From NCBI RefSeq assembly GCF_963855985.1, contig NC_087112.1, positions 684,501 through 748,500 on the forward strand: a stretch of 64,000 nt of DNA, read 5' to 3'. The notes beneath the pieces are model-generated. The model was not told the DNA's origin. It did not search any database and was given only the letters and a program-made list of their open reading frames with translations. This DNA comes from Ostrinia nubilalis. Taxonomy: Eukaryota > Arthropoda > Insecta > Lepidoptera > Crambidae. A program made the translations under genes and the position numbers. Shown here one piece after another: positions 57,160 to 64,000 of this stretch. Every line of letters starts with the position of its first letter. The stretch's first letter is position 1.

Positions 57160-58400
57160 TAGGACTGAGCGTTGATGCGATGAGATGGGCGGTCTGGCCT
57201 TTGATGAGATGGCTTTGGTTGTTCTTGGTTCATGTACTGCTGCTAGACTAGCCTCGTTGTTCTCTTGATATCTGCGGTCCTACGTTTTTGTCGTCTCTGT
57301 ATCTTCCAGATTAAATATTTCTTCTACTTCTTTTCTTAATGTCGTTGGAAGGACTAAACGCGTGGTGCGATGAGATGGGCGGTCTAGCCTTTGGTGAGGG
57401 AGGTGGCTTGTTTATTCTTGGTTCTCGTACTACTGTTGGACTAGCTTCATTGTTCTCCTAATTGTATCGTCTTATTTTCTGCCTATATATTCCTCCAGGT
57501 CAAATATTTCTTGTATTTCTTTTCTTTAGCTTAATCTGGCTTTTAGTGAGACGGCTTAGTTATTCTTAGTTCTTGTACTGCTACAAGACTAGCTTCATTG
57601 TTCTTCCGATTTTATGCTTCTTTTCTTCATATCGTTGGTGGGACTGAGCGTTGATGCAATGGGATGGGCGGTCTGGCTTTTGGTGAGGCGGCTTGGTTTT
57701 TCTTAGTTCTACTGGACTGGCTTCATTTTTTTCCAATTTTATGCTACTTTTCTTGATATCGTTGGTAGGACTGAGCGTTGCTGTGATGAGACGGGCGGTC
57801 TGGCCTTTGGTGAGATGTATTGGTTCTTGTACTGCTGCTAGAATATCTTCATTTTTCTCCTGAGGTCTGTGTTAGGTAGGTACTGAGTTTTTGAAGTCTT
57901 CTTCTTTGTTCACATGTTCCGGGTCAGATATTTGTTATGCTTCATTTCTTATTTCTTTGTGTCATAATTGAGTTTGTTTACTCTTTTCTATTTCTTGGAT
58001 AGTAGATGTTTAATTTTTAGTTCCATTTATCCACAACCTCTTAAAAACTTGACTCTTTTTTTTTAGACTAATTACTACGGCGATAACTGTGGTTTTGGGT
58101 TTTTGTCGTCTTCTTTGTTGTCTGTTTTCCCTCGGTGAAATATTTCTTATATCTATTTTTTTTTTTTTATCTTGGGCTAAATAAATCTTCTCTCTTTGAT
58201 TATTTGATTTGTTTGCACTTTTGACTATTCCATCGATATAATTATGCGGTTCTGGGTTTTTGTCGTCTTTTTCGCTGTCTTTTGACATTATTTTTCAATA
58301 TCTAATGTTTCTTGTGCTGCTTTTCTTATTTCTTTTTATGGTGGGTTAATTTAGTCTTCTCTCTTTTGTTTCTTGGATAGTGCTTGATGCGGTAAGCGGA
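57160..58400. repeat. Degenerate tandem repeat region
   Basis: Five units start near 57162, 57351, 57537, 57638 and 57769, each with 'gagatgggcggtctggcctttgg..ctagcttcattgttctcc'. Then follows a second set with 'tttttgtcgtctt' and 'aaatatttctt' (58090-58370). Spacing is irregular (about 100-190 bp). Confidence 0.6.
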
Positions 58401-59349
58401 CGGCGGGCCACTAAAAACGGCATTTTAGGAGCGCGTTCATATTTTCCTAACATTAAACGGTTCGCCTTGGTGTAATCTAGTATGATTTCTTTTTAGTTCA
58501 ATGATCTTTATGCAGGGTGATTGTTACATTGAGTTTCTTCCATCCTTTCCATCAGGTTTTTATTTCTTCGCTGTTTCGTGGATATTTTTTTTTCCGTGGA
58601 TATTTTTAATTTCTTTTAGCACTTAAGTTATTTTCCTATGTCTTCAAGATATCCATGAATTGTCCTCTCGAGGCAAAAGAAAGTGCTAACTGCCTCGTTG
58701 GATTAGGTTTTTATGCTCTTGGTGTAAGAATGTATTCTCATTGAAAAGATCTTATTAGATTCAAATTTTCTGGTTGAAATCCGTTTTCCGATGAGGTTGT
58801 AGAGCAGAGTTTGTTGAGCTGTATGTGTACACTGTAGGTTCACCTTAAATTGCTTGCAATCTGCAGTTTCTTATTGGAATACGTAGTTTCTGCAATCGAT
58901 TTGAATATTTTGTGGTTTCTATAGAATTTCTTCATTAAATAGTCAATGGTAAGGTTTTGGTTCCAGTTTTGAGTTTTCTTGCTATCAAATAGGTTACTCT
59001 TTAAATTTTTCGATTCCGGTGAGCTGATGTTCTGTTGATAGTATTTGTCTACGCATGTGTTAAATATGGCAGTAATCCTGATTCTTTTAGGCTCAAGATT
59101 TCTTTGATGATTTTCCAGGTACCTAGTCTGCTCTTTGATTGCTGATTCACCGCTAGGTTTATATCTCTCGTTAAAATGTACAAGATCTTGTCTGGTCGCT
59201 TTTTGATAAAGTCTGGGATACATAGGTTCGTCGTTGATATGGTAAGCTTTTTCTCAAAGTAGATATTTTCCATCGCCAGGTAGTTTGAAAGTGTATGCCT
59301 TCGTTTTTTAGCTGTAGAAAGGGGCTTATAACTAGAGGGTTAGTGAATT

Positions 59350-60748
59350 ATGACCTCAGATCATAGAAAGAGAATAGATATGAAGTCGCGCGTAACTACA
59401 ACGAGAACCAGTGTCCCCACATTTCCCCCACCACAGCTCCCACACACACATTCAACTGTGTAAAAACAAAGCGACTGAGAGTCTACGACAACATGTGCAA
59501 CCGGCTTAAAAGTGCTGTGATTGGCCAGAAGGCGTGCCTTATGGCCAATCAATGGCCGCGTGACGTGACGCACACTTTGAAAAAAGCAATTAGAGAGAAG
59601 AAAGATAAAATGGAGTCGATAAGATATCGATACTTTAAATCCTGGGGGCAAGGCTCGAAATTGGTTTAAAAAATGCTTGTATGAAAACCTTTTTATTATT
59701 ATACGTTATTATTATGTTCTTTAACGATTTTTGCATAAAGGAGTCAGTTCCATTTTGTATGGACGAAAAACTCAGAATCAATTATTGGGACTAAATGAAG
59801 TTACCTTATATTAATTTACCCCAACCAAAGCTCAATGTCGTTATCGATGGAGTATAGAAGTTATAGGCTGACAAAGTTTGTATGAAAAGTCATGGGTTAA
59901 GTAGGTACTTGCGATTTTTACCAGTATTTACAATATTGGTAATATATTATTATTTACTTTAATAATAATAACAGGATCACTGTAATTATTATTAACTACT
60001 ATCGCGCATTAACTTTTTAATTATGGCGAAATTCGTACCGCCTATGTTTATAAAAAATAATGCCTATATTAGGCTTTCAACTAGCTCTTATAGTAATTAC
60101 ATAGTTGACAGTTACTAATCCCTTCTACTATTGTTATTGTTTTTGTAAAAACTTAAAAATCGCAAGCAACTCATAATTTTTTTATTCAAAATTAGAAAAT
60201 AGAAAATAATAATTTACTTCTATTTATCGATAATAGGAAACCGTATTAGAAATTTAGAACACGAGCCCTGCACTATGTTACGACCGGCACATGCGGCCGT
60301 ACTGTGTATTTTCACGCGTCAGTGGATATCGGAAGAAATAAAATACATTGCACAGTAGTTACGCATGACATAAAGTGGTTGCTAACTAAATCGTCAATGT
60401 ACAACGTGTTTGAATTTTTATCACCACTAATTTCGATATCGCAGTAAATGTCACGGCACTGAATTCGTTCGTAAAAATGTTTAGTTTTTTTTATTTATAA
60501 GCAAAATACCAATGGATTTGCAATACTTACATGTGGTAAATGACTTCATTGTTCCTGTAGTTCTTCGTTTCACTTATGTTATTGCACGTTACGACGCATT
60601 ATCCAACAATATCGGAGAACATTTCCTCAGTACGACTGAATCGCGACTAACCTGGCGTCGCGGGCGATGTTCGTTTCTGGGCATATCGCGGAGACACGCG
60701 CCACGCCCCCGTTTCACATCTATTCCCTTCTATGATCTGAGATTATGA
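59350..60748. repeat. Possible old TIR element, about 1.4 kb
   Basis: 'ctcagatcatagaaagagaatagat' at about 59353-59377 has an inverted copy at about 60716-60742. No transposase in between; interior AT-rich. Confidence 0.4.
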
Positions 60749-61490
60749 CTAAATTGTTATTGTATTTCGGTCTTTTGTGTTTTTTTTTTCCTTGGCAAAA
60801 GTTTTATGTGAGGACGCCTCTTTTTTGTAATTATACTTTTGAATGGATTACAGCTGTGTGCAGATGTTGCTGACCCTTGGGTTTCTTTTGTTTATATTAC
60901 GCAAGGTTTCACTTTTGTTTCTGTGGGATAATTTGTGTGCGTTTCATGAGAAATTTGTTTTAAATGTGTATCTTCTTTTGTTAGTCCAATATTAGAATTA
61001 AGTTATTGCTTTTTGGAAACTTTTTATGGTGACAAGATGTTTCTTTGGTTGACCTTTGGAAAGTTGGCGCAATGGGTTTTTTTTTTGTTTGAATGTATTT
61101 GAAGACTTTACATCTGTAGGGATACAGTGATTTTTTTCCCCGACTATTTATTGTTTTACGGCACAAAGGTCCGTTTCCTTGATATTAAAGTGGTATGTAA
61201 AATGAGAAGTAAATAAGGGCTACTAGTTGTTATCTTTAGTTAGCAAAGTAAATACTGAATCTACCTAGGTACTATTTATTATAAGAGATGCGCCTCAGAT
61301 TTAGCTAGGATTTAAACACACTGCTTTTGTTTTTTGCGACTGGGATTTATATTGACAGTAAGTTGTGCGCTCGTATGCGCGTTAATTTTGGTATAAACAA
61401 TTTTTACCTAAATATTGTTTTTTTTTTAAGTTTTTGAGTAAACACAGTAGATATTGGATATGTCAATATAGAAAAATAAGGAAAGATCTC

Positions 61491-61661
61491 ACCAGGTTTC
61501 GCCGATTTAGCTGATTTTGTACTCCTTTGACTTAGGTGTTGCTCTGGTACCTGGAGGCTTTTCCCACTCACTGTGTTGGCGGATTTTTTTTCTCGTATAT
61601 CATGTATTAATTTATTTAATTTAGTTAAATCGTCGGCTGATTGCAAGAAGTCATTAACTAG
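61491..61661 (-). CDS. Weak candidate exon, unknown protein
   Basis: The minus strand has acceptor-like TTTCTGCTAG, an open Ser/Lys-rich frame ('NDFLQSADDLTKLNKLIHD', 'QRSTKSAKSAKPG') and a GTGAGA donor. No family recognised. Its first ~30 bp recurs in opposite orientation at 63613-63643. It could be a pseudo-exon or a repeat piece. Confidence 0.25.
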
Positions 61662-62858
61662 CAGAAACATGATTTCGAGAAATAGCTTAATGAAGTTTGG
61701 AGAAAAAAGCCATTTAAAAAAAATATATAATAGGCGCAATGAAAATGCCGATACATAAAAATAAGTCTTAGTAAAAATTTTTAGTTACTGGCATTTCAAA
61801 ATAACGTACACAGTATTTTAAAAAAATCAAAATATGAAGTTAATGTCTTTTGACTGTCGCTGGGTGCGAAGTACTAGGTGGGGGAAACATAATCGATCGC
61901 AGCGCTCATGGTGGTCAAAAGTAGAAATAATGTAAGCTCTGTCATCAGATGTATCTGTCAATGGCAAAGCGATTCTACTTATTACATTTTAATATCATTA
62001 ATTAATCACATGAAAAGGGTCCTACTGGGAACTTAAATAAAAGAGTGGACTGTATTTCAATAGGACTGGTTTAATAGCCGTTTACAATTTGGAAATAACT
62101 AGACTATACAACGTGGTTGTACAAAAATGAGTCACAGTAGTTGTTGTGCACAGATGTTTGCCTTATGATGAGAGCGTGAATTATTGAACTCTGCCCTTGT
62201 TTTGTTCTTAATTCTTCTACATCTCGGACTTGTCCAGCCAATACCAACAACTTTCCTTTAAATACGGTTTGTGGTTGGATTTTGATATTGTAACACTCAC
62301 AAACCTGGTCTTCAAAACAATACTAATTTCGATCTGAAAACGATATTTAATTTATTACTAGCGATACAGGAACATTTAATTATATTTACTGTTATATAAT
62401 TAAACCGTTAAAGTAGCTTTTTCTTTTTGTTTTACTGTAAAACTACAACTATAAATGAAGTAAACAAACCCTAACACAATCAAAATTCAACACAATTTTT
62501 GGACTTACCTAATTTGATTTGAATGACCAAAATGATTTCAAAACCTTTTTTCCACCCAAATCGTGGTATTCACAACAATTTATTAGTCGAAAAAATTTGT
62601 TATTTTTTCATTTCGATATTTTTCACAAATATACGACCTAAATGTCAATGTGACAGAGCCCTCAAAGTTGTGGACGCTAGTTGGCGCTGTAATCGTGCAC
62701 GGAGCCACCAAGAAGTAATTACTTTTTACTTTATCGGATTACCGTGATACATGTTAAATCAAGTTAAATTACGTTTAAAATAATATAATAAACAATCATA
62801 ATAACGAAATATGTATTATGACCTGTCATCTTCTGGGTCACATTCTAAACAAAAAATT

Positions 62859-63293
62859 CAGAAACAGTGCAGTGTGGATGACATAGAAAAGACAACACAC
62901 GAGATGTTTTCTTCATGAAAATTTTCGCAACTACAGATGATATAATTTTGTAAATCTGTAGCTACGAATTCTTACATAACCGATGCTAATTGCTAGATAA
63001 AAATAGGGTATACACGAGCACAAAATAATCCTCCCTCAGACACTACCGTGTAGAAAATTTTCATGAAGAAAACATCTCGTGTGTTGTCGCAAAATTTTCG
63101 CAACTACAGATGATATAATTTTGTAAATCAGTAGCTACGAATTCTTACATAACCGATGCTAATTGCTAGATAAAAATACGGTATACACGAGCACAAAATA
63201 ATCCTCCCTCAGACACTACCGTGTAGAAAATGTTCATGAAGAAAACATCTCATGTGTTGTCTTTTCTATGTCATCCACACTGCACTGTCTCTG
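62859..63293. mobile_element. TIR element with internal 173-bp tandem duplication
   Basis: Outer inverted repeats of about 60 bp ('cagaaacagtgcagtgtgga' / 'tccacactgcactgtctctg'). Inside, a 173-bp block ('ttttcgcaactacagatgat..') occurs twice with a few differences. The 'cagaga' ends are hAT-like, but no 8-bp target duplication is seen. Confidence 0.75.
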
Positions 63294-64000
63294 TTGGCAA
63301 GATTAAGAAGAGGTGCAGCAAACGCAGTTAAGGAACGGCTGGGATGAACAAGGATAGGCGCATTATAAATCTTTATTAAGTTCTGGCAGTTAGTCAAAAC
63401 AGTGTGTGTATCGACTATGTTACGACACAAAATCATTAATGGACAATAATTACTTTAATGCTATAAAAATTGACGAAACTGTATTTATCAAGTTTTACAA
63501 AAATAAATCTTCCAAAGTACGGCAGATATCCATTTACTGATTCTTGCATAATATAGTATAAGTCGCGGCCAATATCGCCATGCTAGTATGGACACTTAAT
63601 GACTTTTTGTAGTTAATGACTTCTTGCAATCAGCCGACGAAATATTTTTTTTTTTTTGGAAGAAGATGATTGAATATACAGTAAAAATATGTAATTATAT
63701 TATGATAAGTACATATGCTGCGTTTTTTTTTTTAATATTAAATTTAACACTGGATGCTAGTTCTGATAAAAGTATATCAGAATATTTGCGATTTTAGTTT
63801 TAATAATAGGAATCGAGCTTTATATATTTGGGTTATCACTCTTGTAACACTGTTACCTATTATATTATTGAATTTTGATTTGTTTTCGTGGGATTCTCAC
63901 TATTGTAACACTGTATTGTTTTATATTTAATTTTTACATGTTATTTAATTTTGGTTAGTTTTCGCTTGATTATCACGATTGCAGCACTGTACTAATTATG

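Larger units (their letters stand above)
56187..64000. other. Downstream of boule exon 2: intron or intergenic, repeats
   Basis: No further boule exon recognised. Contains a palindromic MITE (56470), (gatac)n at 56925-56957, degenerate repeats 57160-58400, an inverted-end pair at 59350/60748, a weak exon candidate at 61491-61661 and a duplicated TIR element at 62859-63293. The rest is AT-rich. Confidence 0.55.

Noticed and set aside
57900..59300. Lys/Asn-rich minus-strand frames (58010-58288, 58840-59273) as genes
   Set aside because: Low complexity, overlapping frames, inside degenerate repeats, no domain or splice support.
59361..59651. 96-codon minus-strand frame
   Set aside because: No family, no splice sites, overlaps a possible TIR element.

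Overview
This is a nuclear genome window from an insect, almost certainly a moth or butterfly. The evidence is the repeat content: many copies of the RTE-type LINE tail around 'ggacgtcctatggctga' followed by (atg)n, Lep1-like Helitron ends ('gcgggcggaaagctag'), tRNA-derived SINE heads and many MITEs. It also holds two animal genes with long introns, typical GT-AG junctions and low coding density.

Layout. (1) Positions 808-29538, minus strand: fourteen consecutive coding exons of a Dusty protein kinase (DSTYK, dual Ser/Thr/Tyr kinase) orthologue. They run from the start codon (29517) to just before the kinase domain, which lies beyond the left edge. All fourteen exons have matching phases, good splice sites and sequence similarity to the N-terminal half of vertebrate DSTYK. 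(2) The long intron 2 (17800-27801) holds a complete copia LTR retrotransposon (18546-23090, TSD CCATT, itself broken by a small LINE insertion) and a 5'-truncated R1-clade LINE with an intact ORF2 (23371-27521). (3) 29540-39912 is the intergenic interval, filled with MITEs, a SINE and Helitron-like pieces. (4) 39913-40287 and 56124-56186, plus strand, are two exons of a boule/DAZ-family germline RNA-binding protein, separated by an intron of about 15.8 kb. (5) 56187-64000 is downstream boule intron or intergenic sequence with degenerate repeats, TIR elements and one weak exon candidate. The two genes are divergently transcribed about 10 kb apart, and nothing in the sequence suggests they work together.

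The most unusual feature is inside the Dusty gene. At five of the fourteen exons (2, 9, 10, 12, 13) the 3' part of the exon, its 5' splice site and the start of the intron have been locally duplicated, often in tandem. In each case the true exon, the one with the acceptor, is the first copy in the direction of transcription and is followed by decoy copies that mostly keep a GT donor. The exon 13 array is a near-perfect 107-bp repeat of about six units. The exon 2 array also has a 106-107 bp spacing and was later split by the copia and R1 insertions. A 51-bp minisatellite in intron 12 appears to derive from the exon 12 donor. I know of no description of this pattern.
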